Assembly (NCBI GenBank): GCA_025997955.1
Contig: BNVH01000130.1
Coordinates: 1-6,504, forward strand
Direction: 5' to 3'
Source of the DNA: Synergistales bacterium
GTDB lineage: Bacteria > Synergistota > Synergistia > Synergistales > Aminobacteriaceae
DNA length: 6,504 bases
A program made the position numbers and the translations under genes. Position 1 is the first letter of the stretch. Every line of letters starts with the position of its first letter. Positions 1 to 6,028 of the stretch are shown piece by piece. The notes below the pieces were generated by a model. The model had not been told where the DNA came from and searched no databases. It saw only the letters and a list, made by a program, of their open reading frames with translations.

Positions 1-2619
1 GGGGATAGAGGGGCAGCTTCCGCCCCAGACCGTTGTGCAGCCCGACGGGTTTTGGATATACATCCGTTCCCCGAAGAGTTGCGTCAGGAGCTTGACGTAA
101 GGCGTCTCGCCGCACCCCGCGCAAGCTCCGCTGAACTCAAGAAGAGGACGCGAGAACTGGCTCCCCCTGACGGTGCGCTTCTCCGTGTCGGTTATGGGTT
201 TGTAAGAGATGTGAGACGCCGCGAAGTTCCAAAGCTCCGAGCCCTTGGGCTCCTGAGAGGCCAAGGGCTTCATCTCCAAGGCTTTTTCTTTCGCCGGACA
301 TACATCGACGCAGTTGCCGCACCCGGCGCAATCGAGCGTGGATATTGAAAGGTGAAAGAGTTTGTTCGGGTAGCCGGTCGCAGAGAGAGTTCTTAGGCCG
401 TCCGGCGCTCCCTTGAGTTCTTCTTTGTCGGCCAAGAGCGGACGAATGGCTGCGTGGGGGCAGACAAAAGAACACTGGTTACACTGCACGCACTTCTCGC
501 TATTCCACGCCGGCACGTTCACCGCTATGCCGCGCTTCTCAAAGGCGCTTGTGCCGAGCGGAAAAGTGCCGTCCTCGCACCCCTTCATTATGCTGACCGG
601 CAGTTTGTCACCCTCCTGACGGTTGACGGGCTCGACGAAATCCCTGACGAACCGGGCAAGAGGCAGCGCTTCTTCCGCTTCTTCTTTTGGCGCGGCGACG
701 GGAGCGTCCGTCCAGTTTGCGGGAACTTGAAACGCGTGTATATCCTTTATTCCGCGCTCTATGGCGGCGAAGTTCATGTCTATGACTCTTTGACCCTGCC
801 TGCCGTAAGACTCCTCGGTCGCGTCCTTGAGATATTTCACGGCGTCATCCACCGGGATTATCTTGGCAAGCTCAAAAAAAGCCGCCTGCATTATCATATT
901 GATACGTCCGCCCAAGCCAAGCTCCTGCGCTATCTTCACCGCGTTTATGACGTAAAACTCGATTTTTTTACTTGCTATGGCTCGTTTCATATCGCCGGGA
1001 AGATTTTTCTCTATTTCCTCAGGTGTCCACTGCGTGTTCAGCAAAAAGCGCGCGCCCTCTTTTAGATCGCTCGTCATATCGTACTTTCCGACGTAGGCTG
1101 GGTTGTGACACGCCACAAAATCAGCTTTGTCGATATAGTATGTGGACTTTATGGGTGTTTTACCAAATCTGAGATGAGATATGGTGACTCCGCCGGACTT
1201 CTTAGAATCGTAGGCGAAATACGCCTGGGCGTAGAGGTCTGTGTGGTCGCCGATTATTTTGACGGCGCTCTTGTTGGCGCCCACTGTACCGTCCGAGCCG
1301 AGCCCCCAGAATTTGCACGCGGTCGTCCCCGCCGGCGCCGGGTTGAAATTCTCATCTATAGTAGAGGGACGAGGCAAAGATGTCTTTGTCACGTCGTCCT
1401 CTATGCTGACCGTGAAGCCGTTCTTGGGTTCGTCTTTCGCTAAATTTTCGTACACGCTGACAATGTCGGACGGGCTGAAATTTTTGGCTCCAAGTCCGTA
1501 GCGTCCGCCTACGACCCGCGGTAAAACGGCAAAGCCCGCCTTAGTTGGGCCTTGAATCGCCAAATCATAAAGGGCGTTTCGGACGTCCAAGTAAAGCGGG
1601 TCTCCCGCCGCGCCCGACTCTTTTGTGCGGTCAAGAACCGCGATTTTCTTTGCGCTCCGAGGCAGCGCGGCTATGAGGCGCTCCGGTAAAAACGGGCGGT
1701 ACACATGGACATTGAGAAGGCCTACTTTATCGCCCCTGCTATTGAGCCAGTCTACTGTCTCCTCTATCGCCGTACATGCCGAGCCCATAGCGATAATCAC
1801 GCGTTCGGCGTCCTCCGCGCCGTAATAGTTGAAGAAAGCGTAATCGCGCCCCGTGAGCTTGTTTATCTCACCAAAATAATGGTCTATCACTCCGGGCAAA
1901 TTCTCGTACCAGGGGTTGACCGCCTCGCGCATCTGGAAAAACACATCGGGGTTCTGCGTCATGCCGCGATGAACCGGTCTGTCCGGGCTCATGGCGTGGT
2001 CACGGAAAGCCTTTACGGCCTCCTTGTCAAGCAGCTTGGCTAAATCATCGTACTCTAAGACCTCTATCTTTTGAACTTCATGAGACGTCCTGAACCCGTC
2101 AAAAAAATGGAGAAAGGGCACTCTGCCCTTTATGGCGCTGAGGTGCGCGACGGCGGCTAAGTTCATAGCGTCCTGCACGTTGCTTGACGACAATATGGCG
2201 AAGCCCGTCTGGCGCGTGGCCATGACGTCCTGGTGATCTCCGAAGACGTTCCAGGAGTTGTTGGCCAAGGAGCGCGCCGCTACGTGAAAGACAGCCGGCA
2301 AAAGCTCACCAGCTATGCGATACATATTGGGTATCATAAGCAAAAGTCCCTGAGCCGATGTGTAAGTGGTCGTCAAAGCCCCGCCCTGCAGCGACCCGTG
2401 CACAGCTGCGGAAGCGCCTCCTTCCGACTGCATCTCCACGACGCGCAACCCGCGCCCGAAAATGTTTTTTTTGCCGTTGGCCGACCATTCGTCCACAAGC
2501 TCCGCCATCGGCGAAGACGGCGTAATAGGGAAAATAGCCGCCACTTCGCTGAAAGCGTAGGACACATAAGCGGCCGCGGTGTTTCCGTCCATTGTTTTCA
2601 ATACTTTGACTTTGCTCAA
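1..2619 (-). CDS. nifJ: Pyruvate:ferredoxin (flavodoxin) oxidoreductase, 3' end cut by window edge
   Basis: Oxidises pyruvate with CoA to acetyl-CoA and CO2, passing electrons to ferredoxin or flavodoxin in the cytoplasm. Seen: 873 codons without a stop; the family is usually about 1,170-1,200 residues, so about a quarter is missing at the left edge. The N-terminal TPP-pyrimidine domain has FPITPSSP (30-37), the expected Glu66 in VEMQSEGG and Arg116 in HVAARS. The gamma-type domain contains GLGSDGTVGANK (439-450). A two-cluster ferredoxin domain has C710/C713/C716/C720 and C764/C767/C770/C774. The final TPP domain opens with C833, C836 and C861, ligands of the proximal 4Fe-4S cluster, with the same 28-residue spacing as the Desulfocurvibacter africanus enzyme. 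The TTG start (2617-2619) was chosen because GGAGG lies 8 nt upstream; an ATG at codon 10 has no such site and would remove the usual short leader before MDGNTAAA. The gene diverges from the lysE-kdsA-kdsD unit. Family identity is near certain; physiological direction and electron partner are not shown. Confidence 0.97.
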   Translation of the reverse strand, partial: MSKVKVLKTMDGNTAAAYVSYAFSEVAAIFPITPSSPMAELVDEWSANGKKNIFGRGLRVVEMQSEGGASAAVHGSLQGGALTTTYTSAQGLLLMIPNMYRIAGELLPAVFHVAARSLANNSWNVFGDHQDVMATRQTGFAILSSSNVQDAMNLAAVAHLSAIKGRVPFLHFFDGFRTSHEVQKIEVLEYDDLAKLLDKEAVKAFRDHAMSPDRPVHRGMTQNPDVFFQMREAVNPWYENLPGVIDHYFGEINKLTGRDYAFFNYYGAEDAERVIIAMGSACTAIEETVDWLNSRGDKVGLLNVHVYRPFLPERLIAALPRSAKKIAVLDRTKESGAAGDPLYLDVRNALYDLAIQGPTKAGFAVLPRVVGGRYGLGAKNFSPSDIVSVYENLAKDEPKNGFTVSIEDDVTKTSLPRPSTIDENFNPAPAGTTACKFWGLGSDGTVGANKSAVKIIGDHTDLYAQAYFAYDSKKSGGVTISHLRFGKTPIKSTYYIDKADFVACHNPAYVGKYDMTSDLKEGARFLLNTQWTPEEIEKNLPGDMKRAIASKKIEFYVINAVKIAQELGLGGRINMIMQAAFFELAKIIPVDDAVKYLKDATEESYGRQGQRVIDMNFAAIERGIKDIHAFQVPANWTDAPVAAPKEEAEEALPLARFVRDFVEPVNRQEGDKLPVSIMKGCEDGTFPLGTSAFEKRGIAVNVPAWNSEKCVQCNQCSFVCPHAAIRPLLADKEELKGAPDGLRTLSATGYPNKLFHLSISTLDCAGCGNCVDVCPAKEKALEMKPLASQEPKGSELWNFAASHISYKPITDTEKRTVRGSQFSRPLLEFSGACAGCGETPYVKLLTQLFGERMYIQNPSGCTTVWGGSCPSIP

Positions 2620-2627
2620 AAGAATTT

Positions 2628-2632
2628 CCTCC
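2628..2632 (-). promoter_or_regulatory. Shine-Dalgarno site fixing the nifJ TTG start
   Basis: On the minus strand GGAGG (inside GGGGAGG) is followed by 8 nt and then TTG. This is ideal spacing and supports the TTG start over the ATG nine codons downstream. Confidence 0.75.
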
Positions 2633-2698
2633 CCGTAAAATTTAAGTAGTTCACGTAAGTTTAATTGTCTTTATAAGGTATTACAGGCAATTTTACTT

Positions 2699-2704
2699 AT
2701 TATA
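2699..2704 (-). promoter_or_regulatory. Possible -10 box for nifJ
   Basis: The minus strand reads TATAAT here, about 80 nt before the nifJ start. No good -35 hexamer sits 16-18 nt upstream (CTCAAA at 2722-2727 is the best). The expected -35 zone falls on the direct repeats at 2713-2740, so an activator-dependent or repressed promoter is possible. Other AT-rich boxes in this leader could serve instead. Confidence 0.3.
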
Positions 2705-2712
2705 TCGTGTCA

Positions 2713-2740
2713 GGAATATTTTTGAGGGGAATATTTTTGA
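2713..2740. repeat. 13-bp direct repeat, two copies, in the divergent intergenic region
   Basis: GGAATATTTTTGA occurs at 2713-2725 and again, identical, at 2728-2740. The 15-bp period is somewhat more than one helical turn. The pair overlaps and lies just upstream of the possible nifJ -35 region. Two exact copies next to a promoter suggest a regulator binding site; the regulator is not identifiable from sequence. Confidence 0.6.
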
Positions 2741-2757
2741 TGTGTGGGGCGCAAAAC

Positions 2758-2794
2758 TAAATTCCACCCCCCGGGGCGCGATGGGTGGAATTTA
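2758..2794. repeat. 12-bp perfect inverted repeat upstream of the lysE-kdsA-kdsD unit
   Basis: Arm TAAATTCCACCC (2758-2769) is perfectly complementary to GGGTGGAATTTA (2783-2794), with a 13-nt C/G-rich centre that itself contains CCCCGGGG. Both neighbouring genes start outward from this region, so there is no upstream transcript here that needs a terminator and no U-tract follows. An operator at the exporter-kds promoter is more likely: the right arm ends 7 nt before a TATAAT. If transcribed, it would form a strong hairpin. Confidence 0.65.
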
Positions 2795-2819
2795 GAAAGT
2801 ATATAATACTGTCTATATA
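2791..2819 (+). promoter_or_regulatory. Candidate promoter region of the lysE-kdsA-kdsD unit
   Basis: A perfect TATAAT lies at 2802-2807 but lacks a recognisable -35 at 16-18 nt, where the inverted repeat sits instead. A second option is TTTAGA (2791-2796), 17 nt, TATATA (2814-2819). Either would give a leader of some 30-45 nt before the ATG at 2856. Which box is used cannot be decided from sequence. Confidence 0.35.
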
Positions 2820-2855
2820 AAATCAAAGCAATTATGTGAAACGGGGGATAACGAT

Positions 2856-3476
2856 ATGTTTCTTGATGGGTTGCGTCTTGGGCTTCTTTGGCAGCTTGTG
2901 ATCGGGCCTATATGTTTGATGGTTTTCAACACGGCGAGTAGCTTGGGTTTTTCGGCGGGGGCGCTGATGGCTTTGGCCGTGACTTTGGTTGACGGACTTT
3001 ATATTTTTTTGGCGGCTATAGGCGTAGCCGTTTTTTTACAATCTGAACGGGTAAAAAAGACCGTCCGAGTTGTCGGTTCGGTCGTCCTGATATTGTTTGG
3101 GCTTGACATAATAACGGGCGCGCTCGGAGTATCGCTCTTGCCGCAAATCGCCCTGTTCAAATCCGAAACGGAGAGCGTTTTTTTGAAGGCCGCGTTTATG
3201 ACGGCCTCCAACCCCTTGACGATAATTTTTTGGGGCGGTGTTTTTTCGACCAACGTCGCGTCGAAAAACATGAACGGCAAACAAGTTTTCCTGTTCGGCG
3301 CGGGCTGCGTCTCCGCTACGTTCACCTATCTGAACTGCGTGGCGTGGGTAGGCAGCGCCGTAAAAACCTTCCTGCCCGGGAAAATTATAATGTCTCTCAA
3401 TGTCGTCATCGGAACGGCCATTATCTTGTTCGCGCTCAAAATGGCGGGCCTTTTCAAGAAAGGAGAAAAAATTTGA
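2856..3476 (+). CDS. LysE/RhtB-family exporter (membrane permease)
   Basis: Predicted inner-membrane exporter of the LysE superfamily, whose known members export amino acids or other small metabolites by proton exchange. The substrate here is unknown. Seen: 206 residues, the usual family length, with about six hydrophobic segments near 5-28, 33-61, 70-93, 108-130, 143-168 and 177-200. Family-like features are the Gly17-Pro18 pair in the first helix, the glycine-rich helix 2 with a buried Asp46, and the NP pair (119-120) opening segment 4. The tail is short and basic (KKGEKI). The ATG has GGGGG 8 nt upstream (2843-2847). The stop overlaps the kdsA start by 4 nt, so the two genes are probably translationally coupled and co-transcribed. 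Co-operonic placement with Kdo synthesis suggests, but does not show, a link to envelope metabolism. Superfamily assignment is fairly sure; subfamily is not. Confidence 0.8.
   Translation: MFLDGLRLGLLWQLVIGPICLMVFNTASSLGFSAGALMALAVTLVDGLYIFLAAIGVAVFLQSERVKKTVRVVGSVVLILFGLDIITGALGVSLLPQIALFKSETESVFLKAAFMTASNPLTIIFWGGVFSTNVASKNMNGKQVFLFGAGCVSATFTYLNCVAWVGSAVKTFLPGKIIMSLNVVIGTAIILFALKMAGLFKKGEKI
3461..3465 (+). promoter_or_regulatory. Shine-Dalgarno site fixing the kdsA TTG start
   Basis: AGGAG lies inside the last codons of the exporter gene, 7 nt before the TTG at 3473-3475. This site, and the fact that family homology begins just after it, set the kdsA start. In-frame sequence upstream (from 3230) is only the exporter gene read in another frame. 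Confidence 0.7.
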
Positions 3477-4312
3477 AGAACAGCTTTGATGCCGACTATA
3501 AAATCCACTCTGGCAAAGATTTTTGTATCGGAGACGGAAGCCTGACCCTGATGGCGGGGCCATGTTCTCTTGAGAGTTTGGAGATGGGCATTGAGATAGC
3601 CGCGACGATGAAAGATATATGCGCAAAGCTGGGCGTAAACTATATTTTTAAGGCGTCTTTCGACAAGGCCAACCGAACTTCCATAAAATCCTATCGCGGC
3701 CCGGGGCTTGAGGAGGGGCTTATTCAGCTCGCTCATATCAAAAAAACTTTGTCGGTCCCCATAGTCACAGACATACATGAGCCCTATCAGGCTGAGCCTG
3801 TGGCTCAGGTAGCCGACGTCGTCCAGATTCCGGCGTTTTTATGCCGTCAGACCGATTTGCTAACGTCGGCGGCTAAGACTGGCAAGGTTTTGAACATCAA
3901 AAAAGCGCAGTTTTTAGCGCCTTTAGATATGAAACAGGTCGCGAGTAAATGCCGTGAGGCCGGAAATAACCGCCTGCTTCTGTGCGAGCGGGGTACGACT
4001 ATGGGTTACCACAACTTGGTCGTAGATATGCGCGGCCTCGTAATTATGCGTGGCCTTGGCTATCCGGTCGTGTTTGACGCCACCCACAGCGTGCAGCGCC
4101 CGGGTGGGCTTGGCGAGGCGAGCGGCGGGGACCGCGCCATGGCGCTTCCTCTTGCGCGCGCCGCTACGGCTGTAGGCATAGACGCGCTTTTTGTGGAGAC
4201 TCATCCAGACCCCGCAAACGCTAAAAGCGACGGCCCAAACATGATTCCGCTGTCAGATATGGAGTCTTTCCTGGGCGGTGTTCTATCCATTCACCGCGCG
4301 ATAAGATCATGA
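3473..4312 (+). CDS. kdsA: 3-deoxy-8-phosphooctulonate (Kdo-8-P) synthase, metal-dependent type
   Basis: Cytoplasmic aldolase-like enzyme condensing phosphoenolpyruvate with arabinose-5-phosphate to Kdo-8-phosphate, the committed step to Kdo. Seen: 279 residues, close to the E. coli length of about 284, with all signature blocks in order: AGPCSLES (28-35), SFDKANRTSIKSYRGPGLEE, PIVTDIHEP, QIPAFLCRQTDLL, FDATHSVQRPGG and ETHPDPANAKSDGP. Cys31 occupies the position that is Cys in metal-dependent synthases (Aquifex type) and Asn in the metal-free E. coli type. His205, Glu242 and Asp253 complete the metal site with the Aquifex spacing (Glu to Asp 11 residues). The start is TTG, whose last bases form the TGA stop of the exporter gene. 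The 3' end overlaps kdsD in ATGA, and KdsD makes its sugar substrate. Function is very sure; metal dependence is inferred from residues. Confidence 0.97.
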   Translation: MKNSFDADYKIHSGKDFCIGDGSLTLMAGPCSLESLEMGIEIAATMKDICAKLGVNYIFKASFDKANRTSIKSYRGPGLEEGLIQLAHIKKTLSVPIVTDIHEPYQAEPVAQVADVVQIPAFLCRQTDLLTSAAKTGKVLNIKKAQFLAPLDMKQVASKCREAGNNRLLLCERGTTMGYHNLVVDMRGLVIMRGLGYPVVFDATHSVQRPGGLGEASGGDRAMALPLARAATAVGIDALFVETHPDPANAKSDGPNMIPLSDMESFLGGVLSIHRAIRS

Positions 4313-5295
4313 ACGACGAAGAGCTTCTGCAGGCCGGAAAAACCGTAATCTTGAATGAGGCGGCCGAGCTCGTCAGGGCGGCCGGCGAAATGGGCGCGGA
4401 AATAGTCATGGCCTCTCGCCTACTCTACGAATGCGCCGGCAGAGTGGTCGTGGTCGGCATGGGAAAGTCCGGGCATGTGGGGCGGAAAATTGCCGCTACG
4501 CTCGCTTCTCTTGGAACACCATCGTTTTTTTTGCACGCCGCCGAGGGCTCTCACGGGGACCTCGGTATGGTTTGCCGCGGCGACGTCGGGCTATTTGTCA
4601 GCAATAGCGGTGAAACAGCGGAGGTTTTGGCGATTTTGCCGCATTTCAACCGGCTTGGGGCTAAACTGATAGCCATAACGGGAGGGATGGATTCCACTCT
4701 GGCGCGTAACGCCGATATAGTTATTCACTCAGGCGTCAACTTTGAGGCCGACCCTCTGCGTCTTGCGCCGACAAGCAGCACGACGCTTCAATTGGTTATC
4801 GGGGACGCCTTGGCCGGCATTGTCACGCTTCTCAGGGGTCTGAAGCGAGAGGATTTCGCCGAGTTGCACCCTGGCGGAGCGCTGGGGCGGCGTCTTTTGA
4901 CTAAGATTTCGGACGTGATGTGCACACAGGGGGATTTGCCGGTGGTGAGACTTGATGTCTCAGTGAAAGACGCGCTGTTTGAGATAACGGACAAAAAATA
5001 CGGCGCGACGTGCGTAGTGGATGAAACAGGTGAATTGGTCGGGATATTCACGGATGGCGACTTTCGCCGACTGATAGAGGCGCGCGGCGTGGACGCGCTC
5101 AATAGCCCTATACACGAGTCCATGACGCGCTCTCCTTGCGTTATAGAGCCTACGCGCCTTGCCGCGGCGGCTGTGAAACTTATGGAGGAGCGGTCTATAA
5201 GCGTGCTTGTGGTCGTGACACAGTCGCCTATGGGCGGACTCTTTCCTGTGGGGATGGTACATTTTCACGAGCTTCTCAGCAGTGGTGTCGCGTAA
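4309..5295 (+). CDS. kdsD: D-arabinose-5-phosphate isomerase (SIS domain plus two CBS domains)
   Basis: Interconverts ribulose-5-phosphate and arabinose-5-phosphate in the cytoplasm, supplying KdsA. Seen: 328 residues, the same size as E. coli KdsD. An N-terminal SIS sugar-isomerase domain (about 35-180) carries GMGKSGHVGRK, AEGSHGDLG and SNSGETAEVL. The four residues important in E. coli KdsD (Lys59, Glu111, Glu152, His193) line up with Lys53, Glu105, Glu146 and His187, all at a constant offset of six. Two CBS domains follow (about 200-262 and 268-328), the first with GIFTDGDFRR. The ATG overlaps the kdsA stop (ATGA) and has no clear Shine-Dalgarno site, so expression probably depends on translation of kdsA. 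Alternatives are the paralogues GutQ and KpsF, which catalyse the same reaction; the kdsA linkage favours the biosynthetic role. No kdsC or kdsB follows in this window. Confidence 0.95.
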   Translation: MNDEELLQAGKTVILNEAAELVRAAGEMGAEIVMASRLLYECAGRVVVVGMGKSGHVGRKIAATLASLGTPSFFLHAAEGSHGDLGMVCRGDVGLFVSNSGETAEVLAILPHFNRLGAKLIAITGGMDSTLARNADIVIHSGVNFEADPLRLAPTSSTTLQLVIGDALAGIVTLLRGLKREDFAELHPGGALGRRLLTKISDVMCTQGDLPVVRLDVSVKDALFEITDKKYGATCVVDETGELVGIFTDGDFRRLIEARGVDALNSPIHESMTRSPCVIEPTRLAAAAVKLMEERSISVLVVVTQSPMGGLFPVGMVHFHELLSSGVA

Positions 5296-5303
5296 GGCGG
5301 GCC

Positions 5304-5342
5304 AAAAAACAAGGTCTTCCCGAAGGAAGACCTTAGATTTTT
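5304..5342. terminator. Bidirectional Rho-independent terminator between kdsD and the cold-shock gene
   Basis: A perfect 10-bp stem (AAGGTCTTCC at 5311-5320, GGAAGACCTT at 5325-5334) encloses a 4-nt loop. Read on the minus strand the loop is UUCG closed by C-G, an extra-stable tetraloop, and is followed by G and six Ts (complement of 5304-5309). Read on the plus strand the loop is CGAA and five Ts follow at 5338-5342. It lies 15 nt after the kdsD stop and 22 nt after the cold-shock stop. The minus-strand orientation looks stronger. Confidence 0.9.
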
Positions 5343-5356
5343 GCAGTTTTGCCTAA

Positions 5357-5557
5357 TTACGCGCGGGAGACATTCGCAGCCTGGGGCCCCTTTTCGCCGT
5401 TCACAATCTCGAAAGACACTTTCTGTCCCTCTTGGAGCGTCTTGAACCCTTCGCCTTGTATGGCGCTGTAGTGCACGAAGACGTCCTTACCCTCGTCAGC
5501 GGTGATGAAGCCATACCCCTTACTTTCGTTAAACCACTTCACGGTGCCCTGAGCCAT
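5357..5557 (-). CDS. CspA-family cold-shock protein
   Basis: Small single-domain nucleic-acid-binding protein (OB fold) thought to act as an RNA chaperone in the cytoplasm. Seen: 66 residues, the normal family size, starting MAQGTVKWFNESKGYGFI. RNP1 (KGYGFI, 13-18) and RNP2 (VFVHY, 26-30) are intact, as are Trp8, Phe17, Phe27 and His29. The end, GPQAANVSRA, matches the usual final beta strand. The ATG was chosen because AGGAGG (5567-5572) lies 9 nt upstream and the family motif starts at residue 1; the open frame continues upstream but there runs through the promoter. A strong promoter and the shared terminator flank the gene, so it is monocistronic. Whether it is cold-induced cannot be told: the leader is only about 49 nt, without the long leader seen in E. 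coli cspA. Confidence 0.96.
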   Translation of the reverse strand: MAQGTVKWFNESKGYGFITADEGKDVFVHYSAIQGEGFKTLQEGQKVSFEIVNGEKGPQAANVSRA

Positions 5558-5612
5558 TAAAAAAAGCCTCCTAAAACAAATAAAATTACCGACGTAACGA
5601 CGGCATAGGTTC

Positions 5613-5641
5613 AGAATATAGGTTTTACGGTGATATGTCAA
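5613..5641 (-). promoter_or_regulatory. Sigma70-type promoter of the cold-shock gene
   Basis: The minus strand has consensus TTGACA (complement of 5636-5641), exactly 17 nt, then TATTCT (complement of 5613-5618, 4 of 6 consensus). Transcription would begin near 5606 and give a leader of roughly 49 nt before the ATG. The leader can form a short stem, CCG-U-CG/CG-U-CGG, with one U-U mismatch around 5588-5602. Confidence 0.8.
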
Positions 5642-5659
5642 GAGGAATTCGATGTAAAA

Positions 5660-5674
5660 TGCGAATCTTTCGCA
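5660..5674. repeat. Perfect 6-3-6 inverted repeat upstream of the cold-shock promoter
   Basis: TGCGAA, TCT, TTCGCA forms a perfect dyad 18 bp upstream of the cold-shock -35 box. Its size and position suit a regulator half-site pair, but it could also be chance in a short spacer; no binding protein can be named. Confidence 0.4.
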
Positions 5675-5692
5675 GACCTCCGCGGGCCTTGA

Positions 5693-5959
5693 CATAAAAA
5701 CTCAAATTCCGTGCGCCTCTTCCTGATGGAAAAGTTCTCAGTCGAGATAACGAGGGTGGACGACATCCTGACCGCCGACGCGGTGGCCGACGAAAAGATA
5801 AAAAGCCTGCTGAAAATCTCCGACGGCTATCCCCTGCTGACCATCAAAAGACATATGCGATCAGAGGAACTTCCAGTCTTAGTGGACTTGGCCTACGCCA
5901 AAACGGCCATATGGGATTATCGTGTAACTTTCCGAAAGGACCTCCAAGGGAGAAGCTAG
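5693..5959 (+). pseudogene. Headless UTRA domain, remnant of a GntR/HutC-type regulator
   Basis: The frame encodes only the C-terminal half of a UTRA ligand-binding domain, seen in EKFSVEITRVDDILTADAV, ADEKIKSLLKISDGYPLLTIKR and the closing FRVTF. Full GntR-family regulators are about 230-250 residues with an N-terminal winged helix; here at most about 88 residues exist. An in-frame TGA (5690-5692) precedes the open stretch, and no winged-helix coding is present upstream because that space holds the cold-shock promoter. The first possible start is GTG at 5711 (82 residues), then ATG at 5726; neither has a Shine-Dalgarno site. The natural C-terminus and stop (TAG 5957-5959) are intact, so the head was lost, probably by a recombination with its junction near 5690-5710. 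An expressed stand-alone sensor domain is possible but less likely. Confidence 0.72.
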
Positions 5960-5981
5960 CCGGACGAAACTTCGCCCGGCT
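5958..5981 (+). terminator. Terminator-like hairpin behind the UTRA remnant
   Basis: AGCCGG (5958-5963) pairs with CCGGCT (5976-5981); after one A-C mismatch CGAA (5965-5968) can pair with TTCG (5971-5974). The UTRA stop codon is at its foot. No T-tract follows, so it is at best a weak intrinsic terminator or a transcript-stabilising hairpin, probably left from the original regulator gene. Confidence 0.4.
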
Positions 5982-6028
5982 GCTCTGACTCAGATTGATG
6001 TCTTAAGCTACATCTATGGTCATGTTAG

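Noticed and set aside
52..2649. Several open frames of 60-200 codons on the plus strand.
   Set aside because: They are antisense to nifJ, rich in Arg and Cys, and show no family motifs; the minus-strand nifJ reading explains the whole interval.
2758..2794. Inverted repeat as a Rho-independent terminator.
   Set aside because: No T-tract follows on either strand, and both flanking genes are transcribed away from it.
3004..3246. Five runs of six or seven Ts within the exporter gene, which could suggest slippage or phase variation.
   Set aside because: Each run is explained by Ile/Val-Phe-Leu, Ile-Phe-Trp or Val-Phe-Ser codons in membrane segments; the runs are short and the frame is intact.
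3230..3472. Upstream in-frame extension of kdsA by 81 codons.
   Set aside because: It lies entirely inside the exporter gene and is low-quality, Arg-rich out-of-frame sequence. The TTG at 3473 has a proper ribosome site and gives the normal family length.
3036..5268. Minus-strand open frames opposite the exporter, kdsA and kdsD.
   Set aside because: They are shadows of strongly conserved plus-strand genes with no ribosome sites or recognisable motifs.
5558..5695. N-terminal extension of the cold-shock protein by 46 residues.
   Set aside because: It would cover the TTGACA-17-TATTCT promoter, and the AGGAGG site is placed for the internal ATG where family homology begins.
5689..5717. Plus-strand TTGACA at 5689-5694 as a promoter for the UTRA remnant.
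   Set aside because: The position 17 nt downstream reads TGCGCC, not a -10 box, and no Shine-Dalgarno site precedes the possible starts.
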